Source: Rhodocyclaceae bacterium (lineage in GTDB: Bacteria; Pseudomonadota; Gammaproteobacteria; Burkholderiales; Rhodocyclaceae). Taken from it: DNA of 64,000 bases. The stretch spans positions 124,001 to 188,000 of the forward strand of contig JADFDU010000022.1 in the NCBI GenBank assembly GCA_018262775.1, given 5' to 3'. The translations under genes and the position numbers were made by a program. Below the pieces are notes generated by a model that worked only from the letters and a program-made list of their open reading frames with translations, had not been told where the DNA came from and searched no databases. Below are positions 50,905 to 60,361 of this stretch, in pieces. The number at the start of each line of letters is the position of its first letter. Position 1 is the stretch's first letter.

Positions 50905-51924
50905 CTACCTCGCCGCCAGGCGAGCCTCCCTGACGCTCCTCAGTTCCCGGGACAATGCATAAACGGCCATCGCATAGAAGCTGGAGCGGTTGTAGCGCGT
51001 GATGGCGTAGAAGTTGCGGTATCCCAGCCAGTATTCGGTTGCCTCGTTGGGCGTCACCAGGTCGATCAGGGCGCACGGCAGTTGCGCTGCGTCGGCCGCG
51101 AAGTCGACGCCGTAAGCCGCCATTTCCGCAGGAGTGATGCGGGGCAGAATGCCGGCGTCGACAAGTTCGCCAAAGCGATCTCCTGACACGCTGGCCGGGG
51201 CGGCGATGGGACCGTCCGTTTCCCAGCCGTGGCTGGCAAGGAAGTTAGCGACACTGCCGATGGCATCTGCGGCGCTTGCCGCCAGATCCACATGACCGTC
51301 TCCGTCAAAATCCAGCCCCCAGTTGCGTATGCTGCTGGGCAGGAATTGCGGCAAGCCCAGCGCCCCCGCATAGGAGCCCGTGTAAGTGAGGGGATTACTG
51401 CGCTCTTCCTGTGCCAGCAACAGCAAGGCTTCCAGTTCCCGGCGGAAAAGCTCGGCCCGCGGCGGGTAGTCGAACGCCAGCGTGGCGAGGGTGGCCAGCG
51501 TGGGAAATTTACCCGTGTTGCGACCGTAAATAGTTTCAATGCCGATGATGGCGACGATGATTTCCTCCGGCACGCCGTAGGTGCGTCTCGCCATTTCCAG
51601 CGTCTGCTCATGCGTCTCCCAGAAGCGCAGGCCGCCTTCGACGCGGGAAGGCTCGACGAAGCGGGCGCGGTAGGCCTGCCATGAACGTACCGTGGGATCC
51701 TTCGGCGGTAGCATGGTCTTCAGTGCCTTGGGTTGCGGCTGCGCCTGCTTGAAGAGACGCAGGAGGCGGGTACGCTCAAAGCCGTGCTTATCGTGCATTT
51801 CTTCGATGAATTCGCGCACATCCTCGCGCTCGGCGAAGCTGCCGGCGCTGGCGCGTGCACTGGCACATGAGGGCGTTGCCAGGCACACAGCGACGAGAAA
51901 AACGCATGACAGGATTCGGGTCAT
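50905..51924 (-). CDS. mltB: Lytic murein transglycosylase B
   Basis: A 339-residue enzyme that cuts peptidoglycan glycan chains. Signal peptide with a possible lipobox (PSC near residue 20). The MltB core has the catalytic Glu in IIGIETIYGRNTGKF, and SYAGALGLPQFLPSSIRNWG. The conserved end ITRYNRSSFYAMAVYALS is present. Its start overlaps the tgpA stop by four bases, so it ends the moxR-DUF58-tgpA-mltB run. Confidence 0.94.
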   Translation of the reverse strand: MTRILSCVFLVAVCLATPSCASARASAGSFAEREDVREFIEEMHDKHGFERTRLLRLFKQAQPQPKALKTMLPPKDPTVRSWQAYRARFVEPSRVEGGLRFWETHEQTLEMARRTYGVPEEIIVAIIGIETIYGRNTGKFPTLATLATLAFDYPPRAELFRRELEALLLLAQEERSNPLTYTGSYAGALGLPQFLPSSIRNWGLDFDGDGHVDLAASAADAIGSVANFLASHGWETDGPIAAPASVSGDRFGELVDAGILPRITPAEMAAYGVDFAADAAQLPCALIDLVTPNEATEYWLGYRNFYAITRYNRSSFYAMAVYALSRELRSVREARLAAR

Positions 51925-53939
51925 TGTGCGGCGATGATTTCCAGGTTGGTGATCAATTCTCGCAATCGCTGCAGTTCCGCCTTGCCATCCAGTTTCCCGT
52001 AGCGAAGCGCGATGTAGAGTGCGGCGATGGTTTCCATGGATTGTGACAGTTCCGGGTGCGCATGAGCCACGCGCTGGGCATAATCCGTCGGCCCTTCCCA
52101 GGCCCTGCGTGCCAGATCGATGCGCGCCAGCTTGCGGCTCAGGCGATTCCAGGCACGCAGCGTCGGATCGATGCGGATCCGCTTGTGCAAAGCCCAAAAC
52201 GTGAGCCCCAGCAGCAAAAAGCCGCACAGCGTCGCCATGACCGCCGTCATGGCCTTCCAGTCGGGGTCGTGCATGCCGAGGCGGGACAGCATTTCGCGCT
52301 GGCGCTGCGGGTCGTAGCCCAGTACCCACTGATTCCAGGTGTTGCTCACGGCTTCCCAGCGGAAGCGGATCGCGCGCAGCCAGGAAAGATCGGCCCTCAC
52401 CAGGAACGGCAGGGGTTCGCCCGCCGGCATGGCAGATGCCAGCCCGGCCTCGATGCGGCTCGGGGCGATGGCCGCCGTCGGGTCAATGCGCACCCAGCCC
52501 CTGTCTCCCAACCAGGCTTCCGCCCAGGCATGGGCATCGGACTGGCGCACGATCAGGTAGCCATCGACCGGGTTTTGCTCGCCGCCCTGGTAGCCAGTGA
52601 CGATGCGTGCCGGCACGCCCGCTGCGCGCATGGTGAAGACGAAGGCGGAGGCGAAATGCTCGCAAAACCCACGGCGGGTTTCGAACAGGAACTGGTCGAT
52701 GCCGTTCTCGTCGAGGAGGGGCGGGTTCAAGGTATAGAAGAAACGCTCCTGGCGGAAGTAGTCGAGCATGCGGCGGATGACGGCTTCATCAGTGGCCAGT
52801 TCGCGTCGCCATTGTGCGGCGAGCGCCCGTGTGCGCGGATTGTTTGCAGGCAGGTTGAGATAGCGTTGCAACGATGCCGTTGATTCTTCCGCACCCGTAC
52901 GGAAATCGATGCGGGACTGCATTTCGTAGCGAATGCGGCTGCGCACCGGCGTTTTCGATAACAATTGGTAGTCTTGCAACAGAATGGCATCAGGGGGCAG
53001 CGTCACGGGCATTTCCAGGGCGAACAGCCAGTGCTTATTGTGCGGTTCGAGCGTGACCGCATAGCGGAAAGCCTGTTCTGGCGCCGTATCCTGGAGACTG
53101 ACTTTGCGTTCACGGGTGCCGGCACGCCAGGTGTTGCCGTCATAGTGGCTCAATACCGGCCCACGCCAGTACAGGGCGGGTTTCGGCGGGATGTCCCCCT
53201 CGAATTTGACGCGAAAGGCGATTTCGCTGGAGAGACTCAGTTTGCTGATGGAGCCCGGTGACATGCTGTCGGAAAGGCCGCTCATGCCGCTGTAGGCATC
53301 CGCCGGCATGCCCCAGAGCGGCCCCTGCACGCGCGGGAAGAGCAGGAACAGGACGAGCATGAAAGGCGTCGCCTGCGCCAGCATGAGCGCGGCCAGCCGC
53401 AAATGCTCGGTGGCGCGGCGTCCGCTGTGTCCGAGGCTGGCCAATGCGGCGGTTACGAGGACGAGCGCCGCCAGGGTGAAGCCGGCCACACCGATGCCCT
53501 GCGCATTGAGGAAGTGGGTGAGGAGCAGGAAATAGCAGAGGAAGATGACGGCCAGGCCATCTCGCACGCGGCGCATCTCGAGAAGTTTGAGGGCGAGAAA
53601 GAGGATGAGGAGCGCAATGCCCGGATCCTTGCCGAAGAACTGACGGTAGGTGAGAAAAATTCCCACCGATCCGGCCGCGACTAGAAAGGCCAGCAGCCAG
53701 CGCGAGGGCAGTGCGGCGCGACGCCACCAGAGCGCGATGCGCCAGGCGAGGGCCGCGCCGAAGGCGACGCTGAGCCAGACGGGGGCATGCTCGGCATCCG
53801 GCAGTAGCGTCAGGGCTGCGCAGGCGAACAGCCACAGTTCCTGCGTGCGTGTGAGGGCCGGGCTTTCAGCCGTGGTTCGGCGAGCCGCGGTTCGTCGAAC
53901 CGTGGTTTGTCGAGCTCCAAAGCGGGTGCTAGTCGCCAT
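51921..53939 (-). CDS. tgpA: TgpA-type transglutaminase-like membrane protein
   Basis: A 672-residue inner-membrane protein: about six N-terminal helices (DUF3488), a periplasmic transglutaminase-like domain with Cys in RRGFCEHFASAFVF, His in SDAHAWAEAWL and Asp in WVRIDPTAAI, then a further helix and a DUF4129-type tail. TgpA is essential in Pseudomonas aeruginosa. The start ATG 53939 overlaps the DUF58 stop by 11 bases. Residues about 9-24 (TTVRRTAARRTT) are encoded by three 15-base repeats. Confidence 0.93.
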   Translation of the reverse strand: MATSTRFGARQTTVRRTAARRTTAESPALTRTQELWLFACAALTLLPDAEHAPVWLSVAFGAALAWRIALWWRRAALPSRWLLAFLVAAGSVGIFLTYRQFFGKDPGIALLILFLALKLLEMRRVRDGLAVIFLCYFLLLTHFLNAQGIGVAGFTLAALVLVTAALASLGHSGRRATEHLRLAALMLAQATPFMLVLFLLFPRVQGPLWGMPADAYSGMSGLSDSMSPGSISKLSLSSEIAFRVKFEGDIPPKPALYWRGPVLSHYDGNTWRAGTRERKVSLQDTAPEQAFRYAVTLEPHNKHWLFALEMPVTLPPDAILLQDYQLLSKTPVRSRIRYEMQSRIDFRTGAEESTASLQRYLNLPANNPRTRALAAQWRRELATDEAVIRRMLDYFRQERFFYTLNPPLLDENGIDQFLFETRRGFCEHFASAFVFTMRAAGVPARIVTGYQGGEQNPVDGYLIVRQSDAHAWAEAWLGDRGWVRIDPTAAIAPSRIEAGLASAMPAGEPLPFLVRADLSWLRAIRFRWEAVSNTWNQWVLGYDPQRQREMLSRLGMHDPDWKAMTAVMATLCGFLLLGLTFWALHKRIRIDPTLRAWNRLSRKLARIDLARRAWEGPTDYAQRVAHAHPELSQSMETIAALYIALRYGKLDGKAELQRLRELITNLEIIAAQ
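53870..53914. repeat. Three tandem 15-bp repeats in the 5-prime end of tgpA
   Basis: Units 53870-53884, 53885-53899 and 53900-53914 each read CCGTGGTTCGTCGAG with one to three changes. The core resembles the widespread palindromic repeats with GGTTCGNCNAG seen in many proteobacterial genomes, here apparently taken into the coding region. Confidence 0.7.
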
Positions 53940-54876
53940 GCAAAGCCAAGGCCTCCAGGCAATCCTGAAAATGTCGTGCACCCTGGCCCAGCGGGATTTC
54001 CCTGGTGGGCAGGCGCAGGCCGTATGCAAGCCCCTGGGCGTGGGCATCGAGCAACCAGCGCGTCAGGCGCGACAGGCGTGCCTCGGCCCCCAGGTCGGGC
54101 GGCAATGCGTTCCAGTCAAGCCAGACCTGGGTGGTGCTGGCACCGGTGAATTGCTTGGTAAGCAGTTGCTGTCCGCGGGCGACCGCCTTCCATGCGACAT
54201 GGCGCGGCGAATCGGCGGGCTGATGCGTGCGCAGTCCGGAGAAGTCCTCGGTACCCTGGCCGTTGCGCGAGCCGCCCGACTCACCGGAAGCCGACAGGGG
54301 CAACGGTGGCGCGGACTGCTCGGGTCGGGGATAGACGAGACAGCGCATGTCCGGCTCGACATAGCTCCAGGCGCGTACCAGGCACAGGGGGAAGCGCGAC
54401 GCCAGCGTGACACGGCCCGGGCGCAGCCAGCCGCGCCGATGCGTCACCAGCGGCAAGTCGACCGAAGTCGATGCATTGGCGGGCGCATCGGTTGCAACCG
54501 TGCTCCCGCCTTCGACCTGCAAACTGATGGCAAAGCGGCCCTGATTTCGTCGGTTGTGCAATTGCAGGCCGAAGCGCGCCGTGTCTCCGGCAAAGACGGG
54601 CTCGACGTGGCCGGGCGCGATTTCAAGCTGCACCAGATTGCGGAAGGTATGCAGCAGGGTGACCAGGCCCAGCCCCGCAAGCAGGAAAGTCAGCGCATAG
54701 CCCAGGCTCAGGTTGTAGTTGATGGCGCCGATCAGCATGAACCCGAGCGCGGCGGCGAAGGCCAGGCCGGCTTGCGTCGGCAGGACATAGACACGCCGCT
54801 GCGTGAGGACGATCGGCGCGACCTCGGGGCCGTAAAGACGGAATAGCCAGCGCTTGAACGACGCCGCGGCCTGCAT
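53929..54876 (-). CDS. DUF58-domain protein
   Basis: A 315-residue protein with two membrane helices near the N terminus (about 35-55, 62-82), then a DUF58 region whose core is DFSGLRTHQPADSPRHVAWKAVARGQQL. DUF58 proteins travel with MoxR ATPases and transglutaminase-like proteins; their biochemical role is unclear, perhaps as an adapter with a VWA-like fold. It starts four bases after moxR and overlaps tgpA. Confidence 0.92.
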   Translation of the reverse strand: MQAAASFKRWLFRLYGPEVAPIVLTQRRVYVLPTQAGLAFAAALGFMLIGAINYNLSLGYALTFLLAGLGLVTLLHTFRNLVQLEIAPGHVEPVFAGDTARFGLQLHNRRNQGRFAISLQVEGGSTVATDAPANASTSVDLPLVTHRRGWLRPGRVTLASRFPLCLVRAWSYVEPDMRCLVYPRPEQSAPPLPLSASGESGGSRNGQGTEDFSGLRTHQPADSPRHVAWKAVARGQQLLTKQFTGASTTQVWLDWNALPPDLGAEARLSRLTRWLLDAHAQGLAYGLRLPTREIPLGQGARHFQDCLEALALHGD

Positions 54877-54880
54877 TTAT

Positions 54881-55801
54881 CTACGGCAGGGGGACGGCGG
54901 CGATCAAGGTCGCAGCGATGTCGGCGGAGGAGGCGTTCGGCGCGCCGCTGGCCGCATGCAGGCGGTGCCCCGCCACGGCTGGCAACACGGCCTGGATATC
55001 CTCGGGCAGGACCAGGTCGCGCCGGTCGATCAGGGCCCAGGCGCGGGCGGCGCGCAACAAGGCCAGCGCGGCGCGCGGACTGAGTCCGGCTTCGTATTCC
55101 GGCGAGCGGCGGGTGTATTCGGCGAGGGCCTGCACATAGGCGATCAACGCCTCGGCGGCATGCACTTCGCGTACGGCCCGTTGCAGTTCGATCAGTTCGC
55201 CGGGTTCCATGCACGGGTTCAGGCTGGCGACCATGTCGCGCCGGTCGGCACCAGCCAGGAGTTCGCGCTCGGCTGCCTGGTCCGGATAACCCATCTCGAT
55301 GCGCATCAGGAATCGGTCAAGCTGTGATTCCGGCAACGGGAAAGTGCCGATCTGGTGATAGGGGTTCTGCGTGGCGATGACGAAGAACGGCTCGGGCAGG
55401 GGGCGCGTCTCGCCTTCGCAAGTGACCTGATGCTCCTCCATCGCCTCGAGCAGTGCGCTTTGGGATTTCGGTGTGGCGCGGTTGATTTCATCGACGAGGA
55501 TGACCTGGGCGAAGATCGGCCCAGGATGGAACTGGAAACTCCCCGAATTCCGATCGTAAATGGACACGCCGATGATGTCTGCCGGTAGCATGTCGGCGGT
55601 GCATTGGATACGGTGAAAATTCAGGCCGAGCAGCCTCGCCAGGACATGGGCCAGTATGGTTTTGCCCACGCCCGGCAAATCCTCGATGAGCAAATGTCCG
55701 CGTGCCAGCAGGCAGGCCAGGGCGAGACGAATCTGGTGTTCCTTGCCCAGCACGATACGGCCGGCATGATGAATCGCTGCGTGTAACGGGGAGGTCGGCA
55801 T
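54881..55801 (-). CDS. MoxR-family AAA+ ATPase
   Basis: A 306-residue chaperone-like ATPase. Walker A EDLPGVGKTILAHVLAR, Walker B VILVDEINRATPKSQSALLEAMEE and the sensor FFVIATQNPYHQIGTFPLPE are typical of MoxR proteins, which act in assembly or metal insertion of partner complexes. It is the first gene of the moxR-DUF58-tgpA-mltB run. The start ATG 55801 has no strong ribosome site; the frame stays open upstream. Confidence 0.94.
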   Translation of the reverse strand: MPTSPLHAAIHHAGRIVLGKEHQIRLALACLLARGHLLIEDLPGVGKTILAHVLARLLGLNFHRIQCTADMLPADIIGVSIYDRNSGSFQFHPGPIFAQVILVDEINRATPKSQSALLEAMEEHQVTCEGETRPLPEPFFVIATQNPYHQIGTFPLPESQLDRFLMRIEMGYPDQAAERELLAGADRRDMVASLNPCMEPGELIELQRAVREVHAAEALIAYVQALAEYTRRSPEYEAGLSPRAALALLRAARAWALIDRRDLVLPEDIQAVLPAVAGHRLHAASGAPNASSADIAATLIAAVPLP

Positions 55802-55916
55802 GGGGGTGGGCGGGTATGACTTGAGGCGGATGCTGCAATCGGTGGATAATGACGACAGTAGCGACATTCTATTGTAATTCCACCTTGAGAAGACCCGGAG
55901 AGGTTCTGGGCTTGAA

Positions 55917-56840
55917 ATGACAACCGCCTTCATTACCCATCGCGACTGCTGGCTGCACGACATGGGCACCCAACATCCCGAATGCCCAGAGCGCCTGTCC
56001 GCCATCAGCGATCGGCTGATCGCCTCGGGACTGGACATGTATCTGTCTTTCTACGACGCGCCGCTGGCGACAATGGAGCAGCTCACTCGGGTTCATCCAC
56101 CCGAGTACGTGCGCGGCATTGCCGAGAGCGCGCCGCAGAGCGGCATCGTCCATCTCGATCCGGATACTGCGATGAGCGCCGGCACATGGCAGGCGGCGCT
56201 GCATGCGGCGGGCGCCGGCGTGCTGGCGACGGATCTGGTCATGCGCGGCGAGGTGGAGAACGCCTTCTGCAGTGTGCGGCCGCCGGGACACCACGCCGAG
56301 CGGGACAAGGCTATGGGGTTCTGCTTTTTCAACAACATTGCCATTGCAGCCACCCATGCACTCGAAGCGTACGGGCTGGAGCGGGTAGCGGTGGTCGATT
56401 TCGACGTGCATCACGGCAATGGCACCGAGGATGTTTTTGCCAACGATCCGCGCGTCCTCATGGTCGGCACCTTCCAGCATCCCTTCTACCCGTACACCGG
56501 GGCGGACGCGCCGGCGGCAAACATGGTCAATGTGCCGGTGCCGGCGGGCACGCGCAGCGAGGGATTCCGTCAGGCCGTTACGGACGTCTGGATGCCTGCA
56601 CTGCGGAGTTTCGCTCCACAAGCGATCTTCATTTCCGCCGGCTTTGATGCGCATTATGAAGACGACATGGCATCGCTTGGGCTTGTCGAGGCCGACTATG
56701 CCTGGGTGACCCAGCAAATCAAGGCGGTTGCCGCTGAATCCGCGCAAGACCGCATCGTCTCGATGCTGGAGGGTGGCTATGCCCTGTCTGCCCTGGCGCG
56801 CAGCGTGACGACCCACATCAAGGTCCTGGCGGACTTGTAA
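55917..56840 (+). CDS. Histone deacetylase-like amidohydrolase
   Basis: A 307-residue zinc deacetylase of the arginase/HDAC fold. The key blocks are all present: [31 protein letters not shown], the zinc ligands in [16 protein letters not shown], and the third ligand in [12 protein letters not shown]. Bacterial members deacetylate acetylpolyamines, acetoin-pathway enzymes or other acyl-lysines; the substrate is not clear here. It is divergent from moxR with 115 bases between the starts, and dapA follows. Confidence 0.94.
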   Translation: MTTAFITHRDCWLHDMGTQHPECPERLSAISDRLIASGLDMYLSFYDAPLATMEQLTRVHPPEYVRGIAESAPQSGIVHLDPDTAMSAGTWQAALHAAGAGVLATDLVMRGEVENAFCSVRPPGHHAERDKAMGFCFFNNIAIAATHALEAYGLERVAVVDFDVHHGNGTEDVFANDPRVLMVGTFQHPFYPYTGADAPAANMVNVPVPAGTRSEGFRQAVTDVWMPALRSFAPQAIFISAGFDAHYEDDMASLGLVEADYAWVTQQIKAVAAESAQDRIVSMLEGGYALSALARSVTTHIKVLADL

Positions 56841-56851
56841 GCCGGCGGGGA

Positions 56852-56870
56852 ACCGGCGCGTTGCGCCGGT
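56852..56870 (+). terminator. Terminator-like hairpin after the deacetylase
   Basis: A perfect 8-bp stem ACCGGCGC/GCGCCGGT around GTT lies 11 bases after the stop. The following bases are not T-rich, so it may be a weak terminator. Confidence 0.45.
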
Positions 56871-56955
56871 GTCTACACTTGCCAATGTGTTCATTTGTTT
56901 CCGGTGGCGGGCTTCATCAAGTAAAATCCATCGTTTTCATGCAAGCTTGGTTGAT

Positions 56956-57834
56956 ATGATTCAAGGTTCGATTGTCGCTATTGTTACCCCCATGCGGGAA
57001 GATGGCAGTCTTGATTTCCCGCGGCTCAAGTCCCTCGTGGATTTCCATGTTGCGGAAGGCACAGACGGCATCGTCATCGTCGGCACGACCGGCGAATCGC
57101 CCACGGTCGATGTCGGCGAACACTGCGAGTTGATCAAGGCGGCGGTCGAATATGCTGCCGGCCGCCTTCCCGTCATCGCGGGCACGGGCGGGAATTCAAC
57201 GTCGGAGGCGATCGAACTGACGGCTTATGCCAGACAGGTCGGTGCCGCGGCTTCGCTCAATGTGGTGCCCTACTACAACAAGCCGACGCAGGAAGGCCTT
57301 TTCCGCCATTTCAAGGCAATTGCCGAAGCGGTGGATTTGCCGATGATCCTTTACAACGTACCCGGCCGCACAGTGGCCGACATGAGCAACGATACCGCAC
57401 TGCGCCTGGCGCAGGTGCCTGGCATCGTCGGCATCAAGGATGCCACCGGTAACCTGGAGCGCGGCACGGACCTCATCAAGCAGGCCCCCAAGGAGTTTGC
57501 CCTGTACAGTGGTGACGACGCCAGTGCGCTGGCCTTCATCCTGTTGGGCGGCCACGGTACGATTTCGGTGACCGCCAATGTGGCGCCGCGCCTGATGCAC
57601 GAAATGTGCGTCGCGGCGCAGGCCGGGGAGGTGGTCAAGGCGCGCGAGATCAATATGCGCCTGCTGGGCCTGCACCGCCACCTGTTCGTCGAGGCCAACC
57701 CGATCCCGGTGAAGTGGGCGGTCAGTCGCATGGGCCTGACGGATGCGGGTATCCGCCTGCCCCTGACGCCGCTGTCGCCCGAATATCACGAGTGCGTGCA
57801 TCAGGCCATGTGTGAAGCAGGCGTTGCCGTTTGA
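56956..57834 (+). CDS. dapA: 4-hydroxy-tetrahydrodipicolinate synthase
   Basis: A 292-residue TIM-barrel aldolase that joins pyruvate and aspartate semialdehyde at the start of lysine/diaminopimelate synthesis. It has GTTGESPTV, the catalytic Tyr in [12 protein letters not shown] and the Schiff-base Lys in [12 protein letters not shown]. The start is ATG 56956. It is followed by bamC, as in E. coli, with a possible small ORF between. Confidence 0.97.
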   Translation: MIQGSIVAIVTPMREDGSLDFPRLKSLVDFHVAEGTDGIVIVGTTGESPTVDVGEHCELIKAAVEYAAGRLPVIAGTGGNSTSEAIELTAYARQVGAAASLNVVPYYNKPTQEGLFRHFKAIAEAVDLPMILYNVPGRTVADMSNDTALRLAQVPGIVGIKDATGNLERGTDLIKQAPKEFALYSGDDASALAFILLGGHGTISVTANVAPRLMHEMCVAAQAGEVVKAREINMRLLGLHRHLFVEANPIPVKWAVSRMGLTDAGIRLPLTPLSPEYHECVHQAMCEAGVAV

Positions 57835-57836
57835 AT

Positions 57837-57923
57837 ATGAAGTTTCAGGACGGACTGATACCACCCGCGCCGGCGGGCGTTATGCCTGAATCCAATCCGA
57901 ATCCAATGAAAGGCGGGGCATGA
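57837..57923 (+). CDS. Possible 28-residue small ORF between dapA and bamC
   Basis: ATG 57837 lies two bases after the dapA stop, and the TGA (57921-57923) overlaps the bamC ATG (ATGA). The predicted peptide is Pro/Asn/Gly-rich (MKFQDGLIPPAPAGVM at its start). It has no clear ribosome site and would be translated by reinitiation after dapA. It fills the whole 85-base gap exactly, which suggests translational coupling rather than chance, but this is not proof that the peptide is functional. Confidence 0.35.
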   Translation: MKFQDGLIPPAPAGVMPESNPNPMKGGA

Positions 57924-59053
57924 TCCGCATGTGGCCGAGACTGTTATTCCTGTTTGCTTTTTCGCTGATGCTGGCAGGATGTTCCAGCATGTCGATAGAG
58001 ACGAAGAAAATCGACTACAAGTCGGCAGGCAAATTGCCACCGCTGGAGATTCCGCCCGACCTGACGTCACCCAACCGCGACGAACGCTATGCGGTTCCGG
58101 ATATTTCGCCACACGGTTCTGCCACCTACTCCGCCTACAGTTCCGAACGTACCGGCACGAAGGACGCCGCTGCGCAGGAAGTACTGCCGCAGGTGGACAA
58201 GATGCGTGTCGAGCGCGCTGGCAGCCAGCGCTGGCTGGTGGTGACAGGTACGCCTGACAAACTGTGGCCAATGCTCAAGGATTTCTGGCAGGAACTGGGC
58301 TTCATCGTCAATCTGGAACTGCCTGACGCGGGCATCATGGAAACCGACTGGGCGGAAAACCGCGCCAAGCTGCCGCAGGACATGATCCGCGCCACGCTCG
58401 GCAAGTTCCTTGACCAGGTCTATTCGACGCCCGAGCGCGACAAGTTCCGCACCCGCCTGGAGATAGGTGCTGAGGCAGGCACTACGGAAATCTACATCAG
58501 CCACCGCGGCATGTACGAGGTGTATGCCACCGAAGGCCAGGATCGCACCATGTGGCAACCCCGGCCACCGGATCCCGAACTCGAGGCGGAGATGCTGCGC
58601 CGGCTGATGGTGCGGCTGGGCACCGAAGAAAATCGCTCGAAAACCCTGATAGCTGCCGGGCCGGGGAAGGAAGAGCGAGCCAAACTGATCCGGCCGGCAG
58701 GTAGCATCGGTTCACTGCAGCTACAGGAAGCCTTCGATCGTTCCTGGCGCCGAGTTGGCCTGGCGCTGGACCGTGTTGGTTTCACCGTGGAGGACCGGGA
58801 TCGGGCCAAGGGGCTCTATTTCGTCCGCTATGTCGACCCGGAAAGCGGAGACGGCAAGAAGTCTGAAGGCGGGTTTCTCAGCAAGCTGAAATTCTGGGAC
58901 AGCGGCAAACCGGCGGCTAATCAGCAGTACCGTATCCTGGTCCAGGGTGAGGGCGGCGAAAGCACCGTGAAAATATTGACCCGCGAAGGTGGTGCGGATA
59001 ACTCTGAAACCGCGAAAAAGATTCTCAGCCTGCTCTACGACCAGTTGAAATAA
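57920..59053 (+). CDS. bamC: Outer-membrane assembly lipoprotein BamC
   Basis: A 377-residue lipoprotein (lipobox LAGC, Cys about 18) with the conserved, partly unstructured start (KIDYKSAGKLPPLEIPPDLT) that binds BamD, and two helix-grip domains (around 95-205 and 245-375). BamC belongs to the BAM complex that inserts beta-barrel proteins into the outer membrane. A purine-rich stretch AAAGGCGGGGC precedes the ATG. The stop overlaps the next gene by one base. Confidence 0.94.
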   Translation: MIRMWPRLLFLFAFSLMLAGCSSMSIETKKIDYKSAGKLPPLEIPPDLTSPNRDERYAVPDISPHGSATYSAYSSERTGTKDAAAQEVLPQVDKMRVERAGSQRWLVVTGTPDKLWPMLKDFWQELGFIVNLELPDAGIMETDWAENRAKLPQDMIRATLGKFLDQVYSTPERDKFRTRLEIGAEAGTTEIYISHRGMYEVYATEGQDRTMWQPRPPDPELEAEMLRRLMVRLGTEENRSKTLIAAGPGKEERAKLIRPAGSIGSLQLQEAFDRSWRRVGLALDRVGFTVEDRDRAKGLYFVRYVDPESGDGKKSEGGFLSKLKFWDSGKPAANQQYRILVQGEGGESTVKILTREGGADNSETAKKILSLLYDQLK

Positions 59054-59820
59054 TGCGATTTGCCTCGCTGGGAAGCGGCAGCCGTGGTAATGCCATGCTG
59101 GTCGAGGCAGGTGCAACCCGCCTCCTGCTCGATTGTGGATTTGGTCCGCGCGAGACGCTTTCCAAACTTGGCCGTCTTGGCCTGTCGCCTGAGGATCTGG
59201 CGGGCATACTCGTCACCCACGAACACAGCGATCACATCGGCGGGGTCTTCAAGCTGGCATGCCGTTATCGCCTGACTGTCTGGATGACGCACGGTACTTT
59301 TGCGGCTACGCCGCAAGGACGTGGCGAAGTCCCCGGCGCAGAGCTGATCGAAAGCCACGAGGCTTTCCAGGTCGGCGATCTGCATATCCATCCATTCCCT
59401 GTACCCCATGATGCACGCGAACCTGTCCAGTTCGTTTTTTCCGATGGTAGGCATCGTCTTGGAGTGGTGACCGACCTGGGATGCGCGACACCTCATGTGG
59501 AACAGATGCTGAGCGGCTGTGATGCGCTGGTGCTGGAATGTAATCACGACACGGACATGCTCCTGAGAGGCGGCTATCCTCCTCATTTGAAATGGCGCAT
59601 TGCCAGCCGCTTCGGCCATCTCGACAATAAAACCTCTGCCACGCTGCTCGCCGCACTGGATACCCATAAGCTGCAGCATCTGATTGCCGCGCATTTGAGC
59701 CAGCAGAACAATACGCCGGCTTTGGCACGTACCGCGCTGGCTGGCGTGTTAGGTTGCGCCGAGGCTTGGGTGGGCGTCGCTGATCAGGATGAAGGGTTTG
59801 ACTGGCGTGCCTTTACATAG
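59053..59820 (+). CDS. MBL-fold metallohydrolase, YycJ/WalJ-like
   Basis: A 255-residue metallo-beta-lactamase-fold protein starting MRFASLGSGSRGNAMLVEAG, with the metal motif THEHSDHIGG, PVPHDAREP, GVVTDLGCAT and LECNHDTDML. The group includes YycJ/WalJ-type putative exonucleases that influence genome stability and wall signalling in Firmicutes. It follows bamC with a one-base overlap; a bidirectional terminator follows. Confidence 0.9.
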   Translation: MRFASLGSGSRGNAMLVEAGATRLLLDCGFGPRETLSKLGRLGLSPEDLAGILVTHEHSDHIGGVFKLACRYRLTVWMTHGTFAATPQGRGEVPGAELIESHEAFQVGDLHIHPFPVPHDAREPVQFVFSDGRHRLGVVTDLGCATPHVEQMLSGCDALVLECNHDTDMLLRGGYPPHLKWRIASRFGHLDNKTSATLLAALDTHKLQHLIAAHLSQQNNTPALARTALAGVLGCAEAWVGVADQDEGFDWRAFT

Positions 59821-59831
59821 AGGATAAACAA

Positions 59832-59870
59832 GGCGAAAAAAAGCCGGCCCGCAGGCCGGCTTTTTTCGCC
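59832..59870. terminator. Bidirectional terminator
   Basis: Long arms (59832-59849 with 59854-59870, one A bulge) with a GC core and A/T ends give T-runs on both strands. It serves the MBL gene on the plus strand and the small lipoprotein on the minus strand. Confidence 0.92.
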
Positions 59871-59880
59871 GAGAAAGCAA

Positions 59881-60201
59881 TTACTTCTTGACGGCTTCCT
59901 TGGCGCCTTCGACAGCACCCTTGGCGGCTTCCTTGGCCATTTCCTTGACTTGGCTTTGGCCTTCCATGCCAGCGGGCTGGGCAGGGGGTGCGGCAGTCAC
60001 ATCGGCTGCGCCACCCATGCCGGACATGCCTTCCGTGCCCTTCGGGGCTTCCATACCGGCGGGTTGGGCCGGAGTAGCAGCCGGAGCGGGAGCCGGAGCA
60101 GCAGCCGGAGCGGGAGCAGCAACGGGCTTGGCTTCTTCTTTCTTGCCGCAGGCGGTCAGGGCCACGGCGACGAGGGCAGCTATGAGGAGAGAGTGTTTCA
60201 T
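59881..60201 (-). CDS. Small Ala/Pro-rich lipoprotein
   Basis: A 106-residue protein with a lipoprotein signal (lipobox LTAC, Cys about 18). The mature part has an Ala/Pro linker (APAPAAAPAPAP), two copies of the QPAGME motif, a Met/Gly-rich centre (GMSGMGG) and a charged helical tail (MAKEAAKGAVEGAKEAVKK). It looks like a flexible surface or periplasmic spacer with a helix, not an enzyme. No known family is recognised. A plausible promoter lies 24 bases upstream. Confidence 0.75.
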   Translation of the reverse strand: MKHSLLIAALVAVALTACGKKEEAKPVAAPAPAAAPAPAPAATPAQPAGMEAPKGTEGMSGMGGAADVTAAPPAQPAGMEGQSQVKEMAKEAAKGAVEGAKEAVKK

Positions 60202-60224
60202 TTGATATCCCTTATCGATAAAAG

Positions 60225-60253
60225 ATAATGTTTTGTTTGCAAGCAACCATCAA
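60225..60253 (-). promoter_or_regulatory. Putative promoter of the small lipoprotein
   Basis: On the minus strand TTGATG (60253 to 60248) and CATTAT (60230 to 60225) are spaced 17 bases in an AT-rich stretch. The remaining 160-base gap (60202-60361) holds no gene. Confidence 0.55.
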
Positions 60254-60361
60254 GATTCTGAGTTTGGCCAGAACGTATTCAGGCCAATCTGGATTCTAGC
60301 AAAATAACATAAAAAAAACATCTTTGTACGGCGATGGCAGATGCGACCCGGACAGGGCGCA

